Below, one piece after another: positions 26,732 through 36,322 of a stretch of 64,000 bases of DNA. Positions within the stretch are counted from its first letter, which is position 1. Each line of letters starts with the position of its first letter. The DNA is taken from assembly GCA_017472145.1 (NCBI GenBank), contig JAFUQX010000025.1, positions 1 to 64,000 on the forward strand. The letters run 5' to 3'. The stretch comes from Ruminococcus sp. GTDB lineage: Bacteria > Bacillota > Clostridia > Oscillospirales > Ruminococcaceae. The translations under genes and the position numbers were made by a program. The notes beneath the pieces are model-generated. The model searched no databases and was not told where the DNA came from. It saw nothing but the letters and a program-made list of their open reading frames with translations.

Positions 26732-28823
26732 CTTTTCCTCCGTTCATCGGACGGTCATAGCCGCACTCAGGCTTTTCGCAGACCATCCGGCCGGATTTTC
26801 CGCCCTTCTGGAACAGCGTACTGCCACACTGGGGACATTTCTCCTCCAGGGGCACATTCCATGTCATAAAGTTGCATTCCGGATAGCTGGCACAGCCGTA
26901 GAAGCTCCGTCCGCGCTTGGACTTCTTCAGGATGATCTTACCGCTGCACAGCGGACAGGTGCCCGGCGTTTCCTGAACGATCTTCTTGGTATTCGTACAT
27001 TCCGGAAATCCCGGACAAGCCAGAAACCGTCCGAACCGTCCGATTTTAATAACCATATTCCTGCCGCACTGTTCACAGACAATATCCGTCTCCTCATCGG
27101 GCACCTTTACACGCTTGCCCTCCATCTTCTCCTCGGCCTCTGCAAGAGTCCTGGCAAAGTCCACATAAAACTCCTCCAGGGCACTCACCCAGTCCCGCTG
27201 ACCCTGCTCCACCTCGTCCAGGTCGCTTTCCATTTTAGCCGTAAAGGCCGCATCTACAATATTCTGAAAATGCTCCTTCATCAGCTCGGTGGTAACCTCG
27301 CCCAGAACCGTGGGCTTGAGGGACTTTCCCTCACGCTCTACATACAGACGATTGGTAATGGTTGTGATCGTCGGGGCATAGGTACTGGGTCGGCCGATGC
27401 CGTTTTCCTCCAGCGCCTTGATCAGGGACGCTTCTGTATACCGGGCCGGCGGCTGAGTGAAATGCTGGTTGCCCTCCAAAGAGCGCACCTTCAGCACGTC
27501 CTTTTCCTTCAGCTCCGGAAGATTCTTATTCTCCCCCTTGGCCTCCTTGGCTTCCTCATAAAGAGCGGTAAAGCCATCAAAACGAACCGTAGAGCCTGTC
27601 GCCTTGAACATACATCCGTCTGCGGCAATATCCACAGAAACCGTATCCATCTGCGCATCTGCCATCTGACTGGCAATAAAGCGCTCCCAGATGAGCTTAT
27701 ACAGCTTGTACTGATCGGAGGTCAGACTGTTCTTCACATCCGCCGGTGTAAGGGACGGCGTGGAGGGGCGGATCGCCTCGTGCGCATCCTGCGCATTCTT
27801 CTTCGTCTTATATATGCGCGGCTCCGGCGGCAGGTAGTCCTCACCGTAGGTCACACGGATATAATCAGACGCTGCGCTGCGGGCCTCGTCCGAAATACGC
27901 AGGCTGTCCGTTCTCATATAGGTAATCAGACCGATCGCACCCATCCCCTGCACCTCAACGCCCTCATACAGCTCCTGTGCCACCTTCATGGTACGCTTGG
28001 ACTGAAAGCCCAGACGATAAGAGGCATCCTGCTGGAGGGTAGAGGTAATAAACGGAGCCGCCGGATGCTTTTTGGTGATCCGCTTTTTCACCTTGGAAAC
28101 GACAAACTCCGCCTGATTCAGACGTGCCAGAAGCGCATCGGCCTCCTCCTTGGTGCCGATCTCCGTCTTATCCACACGCTTTCCATCCACCGTTGTCAGC
28201 TTGGCGGAGAAGATCTTTCTGGAGGGCGGTGCAGAGAGCTTGGCGTCAATAGACCAGTATTCCTGGGGTACAAAGGCACGGATCTCATTCTCACGATCCA
28301 CAACCAGACGCACAGCTACTGACTGCACCCGTCCGGCGGAAAGTCCCCGGCGCACCTTTTTCCAGAGGAACGGACTGAGCTTGTAGCCTACGATTCGATC
28401 TACGATCCGGCGGGCCTGCTGGGCATTCACCAGATCTACATCTATTTTATGGGGATGCGCCATACCATTCTGGATACCGCTCTTGGTGATCTCATTGAAT
28501 TCCACACGGTTGTCTTCCTCCATATCCAGATTCAGTATATGCGCAATATGCCAGGAAATAGCCTCACCCTCACGGTCCGGGTCTGTGGCCAGATAGACAC
28601 GGTCACACTTTTTAGCCCGTGATTTCAGCTGCTTGATGACATCCTCCTTGCCTTTCATATCTGTATAGTGGGGCTGGAAGCCGTTTTCCACATCCACGCC
28701 CAGCTTGGACTTGGGCAGGTCACGTACATGACCCATGGAGGCAATTACATCAAAATCCTTCCCCAGATATTTCTGTATGGTTTTCGCCTTGGCCGGCGAC
28801 TCTACAATAACCAGATTTGTCAT
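26721..28823 (-). CDS. topA: DNA topoisomerase I
   Basis: A 700-residue type IA topoisomerase that relaxes negative supercoils. The Toprim domain opens LVIVESPAKAKTIQKYLG with the DPDREGEAI metal motif; the active-site Tyr is in GLITYMRTDSLRIS. Three C-terminal zinc ribbons follow (CEQCGRN, CPLCSGK and CPQCGST starts), the last two within the final 90 residues. It sits between dprA and trmFO, as in Bacillus. The binding site is weak (AGAGTG). Confidence 0.96.
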   Translation of the reverse strand: MTNLVIVESPAKAKTIQKYLGKDFDVIASMGHVRDLPKSKLGVDVENGFQPHYTDMKGKEDVIKQLKSRAKKCDRVYLATDPDREGEAISWHIAHILNLDMEEDNRVEFNEITKSGIQNGMAHPHKIDVDLVNAQQARRIVDRIVGYKLSPFLWKKVRRGLSAGRVQSVAVRLVVDRENEIRAFVPQEYWSIDAKLSAPPSRKIFSAKLTTVDGKRVDKTEIGTKEEADALLARLNQAEFVVSKVKKRITKKHPAAPFITSTLQQDASYRLGFQSKRTMKVAQELYEGVEVQGMGAIGLITYMRTDSLRISDEARSAASDYIRVTYGEDYLPPEPRIYKTKKNAQDAHEAIRPSTPSLTPADVKNSLTSDQYKLYKLIWERFIASQMADAQMDTVSVDIAADGCMFKATGSTVRFDGFTALYEEAKEAKGENKNLPELKEKDVLKVRSLEGNQHFTQPPARYTEASLIKALEENGIGRPSTYAPTITTITNRLYVEREGKSLKPTVLGEVTTELMKEHFQNIVDAAFTAKMESDLDEVEQGQRDWVSALEEFYVDFARTLAEAEEKMEGKRVKVPDEETDIVCEQCGRNMVIKIGRFGRFLACPGFPECTNTKKIVQETPGTCPLCSGKIILKKSKRGRSFYGCASYPECNFMTWNVPLEEKCPQCGSTLFQKGGKSGRMVCEKPECGYDRPMNGGKDDE

Positions 28824-28863
28824 ATTTCAATCACTCTGCATTTCCGGCAGAGCTGACTCCTTT

Positions 28864-30135
28864 CTAAAGGATTCCGTAGCACTGTCCCTTCAAGCGAGTC
28901 ACGTAGCCATCAATGGCCAGCTCCGTCATGGCGGATATTACGTCCTCCTCGTCCGCCCCCAGTCTCTCCACGATCGTATCCACATGCAGCTGGTGCTCCT
29001 GTGACAGCAGGACTGCGATCTGAAGCTCCAGTCCGTCCAGCGCAGAAAAATCCCGGTGCTCCGGAGACGGCTCCGGCGTGTCGCTTTTCTGTTCCTCTAC
29101 GTTTTCTTCTTTTTTCTCTGTCTCTTTCTGCTTCTCTTTCGCTGCCGGCTTTTTCTTTTCGGCCTTCTGCACACCGGAGGTACTTTTTTCTCCGAACAGC
29201 ACAGAATCCTCCGATGCTCTGGACGGCTCAAAGAGAACGGATGACATTAGTCTATGTGCATAGGAATGGTAGTATTCGTTGATGATGTCCAGATAACTGA
29301 ACACGGGGATCGCACCATCCCGCAGATATTTTACCACACCTGCATATTGATTGTCAAATATATCCGCCGGCGGAATGCAGAAAACATTCCGGCCCTGTTC
29401 CAGTGCCAGCTCAGCTGTGATCAGCGAACCGCTGCGCTCGGCCGCCTGAACCACCAGCGTACCCAGACTGATTCCGGACAGGATCCGGTTCCGGGACGGG
29501 AAATTTTTCGGGTGCGGCTCTGTGCCCGGCAGAAATTCTGTCAGCAGCAGACCCTTTCGGGTAATATATTTCTTCGCACCTGCATTATTCCTGGGATAAT
29601 CCACATCAAGACCGCAGCCCAGAACAGCCACGGTTCTCCCCTGTGAAAGCAGCGCCGCACGATGCGCTGCCGAATCAAGCCCGATGGCAAAGCCGCTGAC
29701 GATCACCATGCCGGCTCTGGCCAGATCGCTGCAAATGGCATTGGCCACACGCACACTGTAGGCCGAAGGATTTCTCGTACCCACGACCGTTATCGCCGGA
29801 TATTCCTCCAGGATCTGAATATTTCCCTGATAGAACAGTACAGCCGGCGGATTGTAGATTCCCATCAGACGGGAGGGATATTTCCCGTCTCCGTAACAGA
29901 TCACCGAGATCTCCTTCTTCCGGCAGTTTTCCAGTACCTTCTCCACCTGCTCCAGGGTCACACTATGTACCGAACGCTTCTGAGCGGCCGTCAGGTCAAA
30001 CCGTTTCTGCTGGGCCGCATCCTGTAAAATATAAAATGCCTTTTCCGGTGTTTCGGTTACCTGGAGAACGCTCCAGATCTTGGGATTGCCTGCGCCGAAC
30101 ACCATCACCATCCACAGCCAGTATTCCAGTGTCAT
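28864..30135 (-). CDS. dprA: DNA-processing protein DprA
   Basis: A 423-residue DprA/Smf, which loads RecA onto incoming single-stranded DNA. The Rossmann core has AITVVGTRNPSAYSV, VSGFAIGLDSAAHRAAL, VAVLGCGLDVDYPRNN and FPSRNRILSGIS. A Lys/Glu-rich linker of about 50 residues precedes a C-terminal winged-helix domain (LSQEHQLHVDTIVERLGADEEDV). The start at 30135 overlaps the previous stop as ATGA, which supports coupling; GGAGG is 12 bases away. Confidence 0.94.
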   Translation of the reverse strand: MTLEYWLWMVMVFGAGNPKIWSVLQVTETPEKAFYILQDAAQQKRFDLTAAQKRSVHSVTLEQVEKVLENCRKKEISVICYGDGKYPSRLMGIYNPPAVLFYQGNIQILEEYPAITVVGTRNPSAYSVRVANAICSDLARAGMVIVSGFAIGLDSAAHRAALLSQGRTVAVLGCGLDVDYPRNNAGAKKYITRKGLLLTEFLPGTEPHPKNFPSRNRILSGISLGTLVVQAAERSGSLITAELALEQGRNVFCIPPADIFDNQYAGVVKYLRDGAIPVFSYLDIINEYYHSYAHRLMSSVLFEPSRASEDSVLFGEKSTSGVQKAEKKKPAAKEKQKETEKKEENVEEQKSDTPEPSPEHRDFSALDGLELQIAVLLSQEHQLHVDTIVERLGADEEDVISAMTELAIDGYVTRLKGQCYGIL

Positions 30136-30950
30136 TTTACACTTCGACCTCCTGCACTTTTTGTCATTTCCCACATCATAATACCAGCCGCCATGGCTGC
30201 ATTCAGCGATTCGATCGTACCGTGCATGGGAATGGTCAGCCGGCGCTCACATCGCAGGGCCACCTCCTCAGGAAGGCCGTTTCCCTCGTTGCCGATCCAT
30301 ACCGCACAGCCCTCTGTGCCATATGTACTCTCTCCCACAAGCTCGGCCTCACCCTGCACCACAGCCGCACAGCTCCCGATTTCCTGCTGCTTCAGGGCCT
30401 GAAATACCTTCTCCGTTTCAGAGGTAACCAGAATCGGCACACGGAACAGCGAACCCATAGTTGCTCTTACCACCTTGGGGCTGTACACATCACAGCTCTC
30501 GCAGAAAACCGCACCGGAAATACCCAGTGCATCGGCCGTCCGCAGGATCATTCCCGCATTTCCCGGATCCTGCAAACGATGCAGCACGATATACCGGCCG
30601 TCCTTTTTCAGGAACGAATCCCACGACTTCTGTATCGGCATACGGCATATGGCAAAAATGCCCTGTGTGTGCTCGGTCTCTGCCATATATTCCCCCAGCT
30701 CGTCCGATATGGACAGCTGCTTGCAGCCCTCTCTCTCAGGAAGCGCCTGGCCGTAACGGGACACGGCCTCCTGCGTCAGAAACAGATGGGTAAGCTCTGC
30801 ACCATTTGCAAGTGCATCGGAAACCAGCCGATAGCCCTCCAGCACAAAAAGCTGCTCCTGCACTCTGGCCTTTTTGGTTCTGGCCAGCTTCCGGTACAGC
30901 TTTACAGCCGGATTTTCCTTTGCTGTTATCAACTGCGGTGTTATGCCCAT
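30132..30950 (-). CDS. TrmH/SpoU-family rRNA or tRNA 2'-O-methyltransferase
   Basis: A 272-residue SPOUT methyltransferase. The N-terminal substrate-binding domain (about 1-100) is followed by the knotted SAM-binding domain with LHRLQDPGNAGMILRTADA, VWIGNEGNGLPEEV and IPMHGTIESLNAAMAAGI, the three family motifs. Similar genes are often found next to rplT in Firmicutes, here just after its terminator. Which RNA it methylates cannot be read from the sequence. Confidence 0.9.
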   Translation of the reverse strand: MGITPQLITAKENPAVKLYRKLARTKKARVQEQLFVLEGYRLVSDALANGAELTHLFLTQEAVSRYGQALPEREGCKQLSISDELGEYMAETEHTQGIFAICRMPIQKSWDSFLKKDGRYIVLHRLQDPGNAGMILRTADALGISGAVFCESCDVYSPKVVRATMGSLFRVPILVTSETEKVFQALKQQEIGSCAAVVQGEAELVGESTYGTEGCAVWIGNEGNGLPEEVALRCERRLTIPMHGTIESLNAAMAAGIMMWEMTKSAGGRSVK

Positions 30951-30970
30951 ACAGAAATCCTCCTCTATAA

Positions 30971-31002
30971 CAAAACACGCTCCGTGTCTACCAGAGCGTG
31001 TT
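30971..31002 (-). terminator. terminator of infC-rpmI-rplT
   Basis: Perfect nine-base stem AACACGCTC (31002-30994) / GAGCGTGTT (30982-30974) followed by TTGTTATA on the minus strand, 15 bases after the rplT stop. Confidence 0.8.
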
Positions 31003-31016
31003 CAGATACCATTTTT

Positions 31017-31370
31017 TTACAGAGCTGCCTTTGCCTTTTCAACAATTGCAGCGAAACCAGCTGCATCGTTGATTGCAATCTCGGACAGCATCTTTCTGTT
31101 CAGTTCGATGCCAGCCTTCTTGCAGCCGTTCATAAATGTAGAATAGTTCATGCCATTCATCTTGCAGGCCGCAGAGATTCTTGTGATCCAGAGCTGTCTG
31201 AACTCTCTCTTCTTCTGCTTTCTGCCAACATAAGCATAGTTGCCGGACTTCATAACAGCCTGCTTCGCCATCTTGAAGTGCTTGCTCTTGCTGCCCCAGT
31301 AGCCCTTTGCCAGCTTCAGTGTTTTATTTCTTCTCTTACGAGTCATCATTGCACCCTTAACACGTGCCAT
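31017..31370 (-). CDS. rplT: 50S ribosomal protein bL20
   Basis: A 117-residue bL20, an early assembly protein of the large subunit. It starts [19 protein letters not shown], with the typical basic N-terminal helix and the [13 protein letters not shown] segment. Last gene of infC-rpmI-rplT. In Firmicutes bL20 represses this operon by binding its leader, which fits the attenuator upstream of infC. Confidence 0.98.
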   Translation of the reverse strand: MARVKGAMMTRKRRNKTLKLAKGYWGSKSKHFKMAKQAVMKSGNYAYVGRKQKKREFRQLWITRISAACKMNGMNYSTFMNGCKKAGIELNRKMLSEIAINDAAGFAAIVEKAKAAL

Positions 31371-31421
31371 AATCTTCTACCTCCGATTTTCTTTTTGTTA
31401 TTTTCCCAATGCGTTCTCAGA

Positions 31422-31625
31422 TTAGAGATACGGCAGCAGCTTCTTCAGTGCCGGTGCATTTGTCACATCAGCAACACCTGCGGTACGAGCGATTCTCTTA
31501 CGCTTTGTGTCCTTCTGTGTCAGTCTGTGTCTCTTGTTTGTCTTCTGATACTTCAGCTTACCAGAACCAGTCAGCTTAAAACGCTTCTTTGCACCAGAAT
31601 GTGTTTTTGTCTTGATCTTTGCCAT
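31422..31625 (-). CDS. rpmI: 50S ribosomal protein bL35
   Basis: A 67-residue bL35 starting [20 protein letters not shown] with the usual [14 protein letters not shown] stretch. It lies 14 bases after infC and 51 bases before rplT. Confidence 0.98.
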   Translation of the reverse strand: MAKIKTKTHSGAKKRFKLTGSGKLKYQKTNKRHRLTQKDTKRKRIARTAGVADVTNAPALKKLLPYL

Positions 31626-31639
31626 GATATATCCTCCTT

Positions 31640-32158
31640 TTACTTGGATGCCTTCGGTGAAATGAACATGACCATACTGCGGCCTTCCATCTTTGCAGGC
31701 TTTTCAACAGTACCTACCGCTGCACACGCTTCCTTGAATCTCTCAAGCAGCTCCTCACCGATCTGCGGATGTGCGATCGCACGCTTACGGAATCTTACAG
31801 ATACCTTCAGCTTGTCGCCGCCCTCCAGAAACTTCTTGGCCTGATTGACCTTGGTCTCAAAGTCATGTGTGTCAATTGCAGAAAACATACGGATTTCCTT
31901 AATTGCAACTACCTTCTGGTTCTTACGGGCTTCCTTTTCCCGCTTCTGCTGTTCAAAACAGTACTTGCCGTAATCCATGATACGGCACACCGGCGGCTTC
32001 GCCTGCGGTGCAATCTTGACAAGATCCAGATCCTTGTCATAGGCCAGTTTCTGTGCATCTCTTGCAGACATGTTTCCGAGCTTTGTGCCATCGCTATCGA
32101 TGACAAGGATTTCCTTATCCCGGATTTCCTCGTTGATCTGCAGCTCCTGTTTGCTGAT
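31640..32158 (-). CDS. infC: translation initiation factor IF-3 with ATC start
   Basis: A 172-residue IF-3, which discriminates initiator tRNA and start codons on the 30S subunit. The protein reads (M)[15 protein letters not shown], then [15 protein letters not shown] and [20 protein letters not shown], so homology requires translation from before the first ATG (32071). The only plausible start is ATC at 32158-32156, nine bases after GGAGG. Non-standard starts are a known feature of infC and allow IF-3 to repress its own synthesis. The first ATG would remove most of the N-terminal domain. The operon promoter is at 32340-32368 and an attenuator lies between. Confidence 0.95.
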   Translation of the reverse strand: MSKQELQINEEIRDKEILVIDSDGTKLGNMSARDAQKLAYDKDLDLVKIAPQAKPPVCRIMDYGKYCFEQQKREKEARKNQKVVAIKEIRMFSAIDTHDFETKVNQAKKFLEGGDKLKVSVRFRKRAIAHPQIGEELLERFKEACAAVGTVEKPAKMEGRSMVMFISPKASK

Positions 32159-32159
32159 A

Positions 32160-32333
32160 AGCCAGCACCTCCAAACATTTTATTTACAAACAAAAATGAG
32201 TGCATCACACAGTGAGCACTCTCCTCATACCTCGCCTGTATATCCTGCACCTTCTGCGCAGAAAAGCGAAATATTATAAACCGTTTCGATGTGTACCAAA
32301 CGGTGAGAACTGTGATGCTCTACTTTGTTTACT
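32160..32333 (-). ncRNA. infC-rpmI-rplT leader, probably L20-type
   Basis: The untranslated leader of about 170 bases can fold into CCGTTT/AAACGG (near 32281-32303) and a terminator hairpin near its end (32187-32221). Its early segment GCATCACA (32318-32311) is exactly complementary to TGTGATGC in the 3' arm of the terminator (32209-32202), so the two can pair instead of the terminator. Firmicute infC operons are known to be controlled by bL20 through such a leader; assignment to that family is by position and architecture, not by a covariance model. Confidence 0.65.
32187..32221 (-). terminator. attenuator hairpin upstream of infC
   Basis: Minus-strand stem GAGTGC-TCAC (32221-32212) / GTGA-T-GCACTC (32208-32198) with one bulged T, followed by ATTTTTGTTTG. 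It lies 28 bases before the GGAGG site of infC, where a regulated terminator is expected. Confidence 0.8.
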
Positions 32334-32339
32334 CTTAGT

Positions 32340-32368
32340 AGTATACCTTATCCTACGCCTGAAGTCAA
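32340..32368 (-). promoter_or_regulatory. SigA-type promoter for infC-rpmI-rplT
   Basis: TTGACT (32368-32363) and TATACT (32345-32340), 17 bases apart on the minus strand. Confidence 0.85.
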
Positions 32369-32392
32369 GCGCTTCGCCCCAACTTTTACAAA

Positions 32393-32998
32393 TTATTCAC
32401 ACAACGTCTCCCACAGCTCCTTCAGCCACTCCACACACTTCAGCCGATAGCGGAATTTCTCCGGCTCTGTCATCATTTCCAGCTCGTCCTCCGTGAAATA
32501 CACCTCCTGCTCCTGATCATCCTCCGCAGCGGCCGGAACACACAGGGGCGGATACATCACACACCACCAGTTCTGCCCCTCCGCCTGTCCGATGCAGATG
32601 CGCACGGCGTCATAGACTCCGGCCGGAAGCGTAACCTCCTCATAGACACGCTCCCCGAAGGCGGTCTGAGAAAGCTCCGCTGTGACTTCATAGTCATAAC
32701 CCCACTCGGACACAGTCTCCCGTGCGATCTCCTCCAGCTGAGGAAGTGCGCCGGCCGCAGCGGCCTTTGCATCCGCACAGGAGGACAGCTCCTCAAAATA
32801 AACAGCACCCTCCTCCAGGACCGCATCCCGGACAGCATATTTCAGAAGCTGATCCTCAGCAGAATCAGAATTGGCAAGAATATGCAAGCGCAGCACATCA
32901 TTTTCCAGAGTCTGCCGGGTCTGCGCATCCTTTGTAAATACAGAAATCGTCATTGCTCCAGCCATTCCCAGGAGACAGGCCAGTTCCAGTTTTTTCAT
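32393..32998 (-). CDS. spoIIR: stage II sporulation protein R
   Basis: A 201-residue secreted signalling protein. In spore formers SpoIIR is made in the forespore and triggers SpoIIGA to process pro-SigE in the mother cell. The N-terminus is a signal peptide or anchor (MKKLELACLLGMAGAMTIS), followed by the family hallmark VLRLHILANSDSAEDQ and LKYAVRDAVL, and later NWWCVMYPPLC. The start at 32998 has GAGGTG upstream; a longer reading from 33043 has none. It is the last gene after lepA, a zinc-ribbon membrane protein and hemW. Confidence 0.94.
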   Translation of the reverse strand: MKKLELACLLGMAGAMTISVFTKDAQTRQTLENDVLRLHILANSDSAEDQLLKYAVRDAVLEEGAVYFEELSSCADAKAAAAGALPQLEEIARETVSEWGYDYEVTAELSQTAFGERVYEEVTLPAGVYDAVRICIGQAEGQNWWCVMYPPLCVPAAAEDDQEQEVYFTEDELEMMTEPEKFRYRLKCVEWLKELWETLCE

Positions 32999-33052
32999 GT
33001 CTCTCACCTCGGTAAGAGTATGAACCGGTTCTTCTCCTTTCATTCAATGCCG

Positions 33053-34141
33053 CTATAAAATTTCTGCCAGAATGGCATTGGACACCAGAAAGCCCTCCGG
33101 CGTGAAGCGGATGCGCTCCCCTTCCGTCCGCATAAGACCGCCCTTACAGAAACGCTCGACCCGCTTCCGCTGCCGGGTGTCCAGCCAGCAGAGCGGTATT
33201 CCCTCCGCAAGGCGCAGACCCAGCATGATCTTCTCCTCCGGAGTGCAGGGAGAAGCATCCTCCAGACAGGTCGGCTGGTGCACTTCCTTTATAAATGTAT
33301 CCAGATCGGCCGGAACATAGAAACGGGTATCCAGACAGGAATGTGCCGCCGGGCCGATTCCAAGATAGGGGCGGCATTTCCAGTAGCGGATGTTATGCCG
33401 GCTCTCAAAGCCCATCCTTGCAAAGTTGGATACCTCGTACTGCATAAAGCCGCAGGTCTCCAGGAAGGACACCATTTGCAGATACAGATCAGCAGCTGCA
33501 TCCTCCGTGGGGATCTCCGCCTGCATGTTCTGCCCGGCGTAGGGCGTACCCTCCTCGATCTTCAGAAGATAGGCCGAAACATGGGTTATGGGCAGAGCGG
33601 CCAGCCCTTTCAGCGTTTCATCCAGACGCTCCGGGGTCTGTCCCTTTGTGCCGATCATCAGATCGCAGGAGATATTTTCAAAGCCGGCCTCCCTTGCGGC
33701 ATATACCGTGTCAAGGGCCTGCTGTGCTGTGTGAAGCCGGCCCAGCGCTTTAAGCGCATCCTCCAGCAGATCCTGCACGCCGATGGATAGACGGTTCACC
33801 CCAGCCCTCCAGTAAGCTGCCAGCGTCTCCCTTGTAACGGTAGCCGGATTGACCTCCATGGTGATTTCAGGTGCTCTTTGTGTGAATGCTTTGCTGACCG
33901 TACCAAGGATTTTTTCTATATGCTCAGGCGAAAGAAGCGAGGGCGTTCCTCCGCCGAAATATATGGTATCCACATCCCGGCCATCACCGTAAAGCTCCAG
34001 ATTACGGCAGACAGCCTGCACGTAAGCGTCACGCTTATGCAGGCTGTTTTCACAGGAATAAAAATCACAGTAGGGACATTTCCTCATGCAGAAGGGAACG
34101 TGGATGTAGATCCCCAGAGTCTTGTCAGCTGCGGATGTCAT
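33053..34141 (-). CDS. hemW: HemW-like radical SAM heme chaperone
   Basis: A 362-residue protein of the coproporphyrinogen III oxidase-like group. The cluster motif is Cys18-x3-Cys22-x2-Cys25 with a further Cys30 close by (FCMRKCPYCDFYSC), followed by TIYFGGGTPSLL and EVNPATV. The HNIRYWKCRPYLGIGPAAHS segment is characteristic of HemW rather than HemN, so heme transfer is more likely than oxidase activity. The lepA-hemW order is conserved in Firmicutes. Its start overlaps the preceding gene by 17 bases. Confidence 0.9.
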   Translation of the reverse strand: MTSAADKTLGIYIHVPFCMRKCPYCDFYSCENSLHKRDAYVQAVCRNLELYGDGRDVDTIYFGGGTPSLLSPEHIEKILGTVSKAFTQRAPEITMEVNPATVTRETLAAYWRAGVNRLSIGVQDLLEDALKALGRLHTAQQALDTVYAAREAGFENISCDLMIGTKGQTPERLDETLKGLAALPITHVSAYLLKIEEGTPYAGQNMQAEIPTEDAAADLYLQMVSFLETCGFMQYEVSNFARMGFESRHNIRYWKCRPYLGIGPAAHSCLDTRFYVPADLDTFIKEVHQPTCLEDASPCTPEEKIMLGLRLAEGIPLCWLDTRQRKRVERFCKGGLMRTEGERIRFTPEGFLVSNAILAEIL

Positions 34142-34460
34142 TGCGGATCACCCGAACCAGGGGCATGAAAAAGGCATCAAAGAGCTTTGTCAGCACAAAG
34201 GCCGCCGCAATACAGCCGGCCATCAGCAGAAACGCCCACAGATTGCTGTCGATCATCAGGTAGCAGTAAATAACGCCCACCAGTGCGATCACATAGATGA
34301 CCGCATTGACGATGGTGGAAACCTGTCCATTGCAGCAGCGGCGTCCGCAGGCTTTGCAGACACGGCCCTTGGAGTTCAGTCCGCCGGCCATGGCCTTGGT
34401 CAGGGGATTGAAGGATTTCTCTCCGCAGTGAGGACAATTATAAATAGATTCCTTGCTCAT
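34125..34460 (-). CDS. small zinc-ribbon membrane protein of unknown function
   Basis: A 111-residue protein with an N-terminal zinc-ribbon-like set of cysteines (CPHCGEK near residue 9, CKACGRRC near residue 35) and two membrane helices (about 48-68 and 72-92), ending with a basic tail. GGAGG precedes the ATG. It lies between lepA and hemW and overlaps hemW, so it is co-expressed with them and with spoIIR. I do not recognise a named family. Confidence 0.72.
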   Translation of the reverse strand: MSKESIYNCPHCGEKSFNPLTKAMAGGLNSKGRVCKACGRRCCNGQVSTIVNAVIYVIALVGVIYCYLMIDSNLWAFLLMAGCIAAAFVLTKLFDAFFMPLVRVIRNDIRS

Positions 34461-34474
34461 AAAATGTTTCCTCC

Positions 34475-36277
34475 TTATTCTGTATCCAGCTTCAATACAC
34501 TCATAAAGGCCTCCTGAGGCACCTCTACCGTACCCAGCGAGCGCATTCTCTTTTTGCCTTCCTTCTGCTTCTCCAGCAGCTTCTTCTTACGTGTAATATC
34601 GCCGCCGTAGCACTTGGCCAGAACGTCCTTGCGCATAGCCTTGATGGTTTCACGGGCAATGATCTTGCCGCCGATAGCCGCCTGAACCGGCACTTCAAAG
34701 AGCTGCCGCGGAATATTTTCCTTCAGTTTTTCAACCATCTTTCTGGCACGCTCATAGGCCTTGTCCGCATGAATGATAAAGGACAGGGCATCCACTATAT
34801 CGCCGTTGAGGAGAATGTCCAGCTTCACCAGCTTGGAGGGGGCATATTCGCTCAGCTCATAGTCGAAGGAGGCATAGCCCTTGGTACGGGACTTGAGCAC
34901 GTCAAAGAAGTCATACACGATCTCATTCAGGGGCAGGTCATATTTCAGGCTGACACGGTTATCATCGATATACTGCATATCGTGGAACACACCGCGCCGG
35001 TTCTGGCAAAGATCCATAACATTGCCCACGAAGTCGGAGGGCGTCAGGATCTCCGCCTTCACCATAGGCTCTTCCGCCAGACGGATGGTCGCCGGGTCGG
35101 GATAGTTGGTGGGGTTATCAATATAAACCACCTCACCGCTCATCATGGTGACACGATAGATAACGGAGGGTGCTGTGGTGATCAGGTCAAGATTGTACTC
35201 ACGCTCCAGACGCTCCTGAATGATCTCCATGTGGAGCAGTCCCAAAAAGCCGCAGCGGAAGCCAAAGCCCAGTGCAATGGAGGTTTCCGGCTCAAAGGTC
35301 AGGGACGCATCATTGAGCTGAAGCTTTTCCAGCGCTTCACGCAGATCGCCGTATTTTGCGCCGTCGGCCGGATAGATACCGGAGAACACCATGGGATTGG
35401 CCTGACGGTAGCCAGGCAGAGGCTCGGCGCAGGGATTTTCATCCAGTGTGACGGTATCGCCCACCTGTGTATCTCCGATGCTCTTGATAGAGGCGGTAAG
35501 GTAGCCGACCTCACCGGCCCGGAGCACACCGGTATTCACCAGCTGATTGGTATCCATATAGCCCGCTTCTACGATGGTAAAGGTAGAGCCGGTGGCCATG
35601 AGACGGATGGTGTCGCCTACCTTCACCGTGCCTTCCTTGACACGAATATAGATAACAACACCCTTATAAGCATCATAGTAGCTGTCGAAAATGAGGGCCT
35701 GGAGCGGTGCGTCCGGGTCGCCCTTGGGAGAGGGGATATCTGTTACGATGCGCTCCAGCACCTCCTCGATATTCAGACCGGCCTTTGCGGAAATTCTCGG
35801 CGCATCCATGGCCGGAATGCCGATGATATTTTCGATCTCGTTACAGACACGTTCCGGGTCAGCCGCCGGGAGATCGATCTTATTTACGACCGGCACGACC
35901 TCCAGGTCATGCTCGATGGCCAGGTAGGTATTGGCCAGGGTCTGGGCTTCGATTCCCTGAGAGGCATCCACCACCAGGATCGCACCCTCACAGGCGGCCA
36001 GGCTTCGGGAAACCTCGTAATTGAAGTCTACATGACCCGGTGTATCGATCAGATTGAACACATAGGTGTTGTCGTCCTTGGCTTTATAGTTCAGATGCAC
36101 AGCACGGGCTTTGATGGTAATACCACGCTCACGCTCAATATCCATGTTATCAAGGATCTGCTCCTCCATATCACGCTCAGCCACGGTAAAGGTCTTTTCC
36201 AGAATGCGGTCAGCCAGCGTGGATTTGCCATGGTCAATATGGGCAATAATACAAAAATTGCGAATGTTGTCCATCAT
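34475..36277 (-). CDS. lepA: elongation factor 4 (LepA)
   Basis: A 600-residue translational GTPase related to EF-G. The P-loop [14 protein letters not shown] is at residues 13-26, the switch regions RERGITIKA and [11 protein letters not shown] follow, then NKIDLP, domains II, III and V, and the LepA-specific C-terminal domain with [30 protein letters not shown] lies five bases before the ATG. It heads the lepA to spoIIR unit with its own promoter (36323-36351). Confidence 0.97.
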   Translation of the reverse strand: MMDNIRNFCIIAHIDHGKSTLADRILEKTFTVAERDMEEQILDNMDIERERGITIKARAVHLNYKAKDDNTYVFNLIDTPGHVDFNYEVSRSLAACEGAILVVDASQGIEAQTLANTYLAIEHDLEVVPVVNKIDLPAADPERVCNEIENIIGIPAMDAPRISAKAGLNIEEVLERIVTDIPSPKGDPDAPLQALIFDSYYDAYKGVVIYIRVKEGTVKVGDTIRLMATGSTFTIVEAGYMDTNQLVNTGVLRAGEVGYLTASIKSIGDTQVGDTVTLDENPCAEPLPGYRQANPMVFSGIYPADGAKYGDLREALEKLQLNDASLTFEPETSIALGFGFRCGFLGLLHMEIIQERLEREYNLDLITTAPSVIYRVTMMSGEVVYIDNPTNYPDPATIRLAEEPMVKAEILTPSDFVGNVMDLCQNRRGVFHDMQYIDDNRVSLKYDLPLNEIVYDFFDVLKSRTKGYASFDYELSEYAPSKLVKLDILLNGDIVDALSFIIHADKAYERARKMVEKLKENIPRQLFEVPVQAAIGGKIIARETIKAMRKDVLAKCYGGDITRKKKLLEKQKEGKKRMRSLGTVEVPQEAFMSVLKLDTE

Positions 36278-36322
36278 ATATTTACTCCTTCAAAGTATGG
36301 TTTTCTTCACTATCATCTTATT

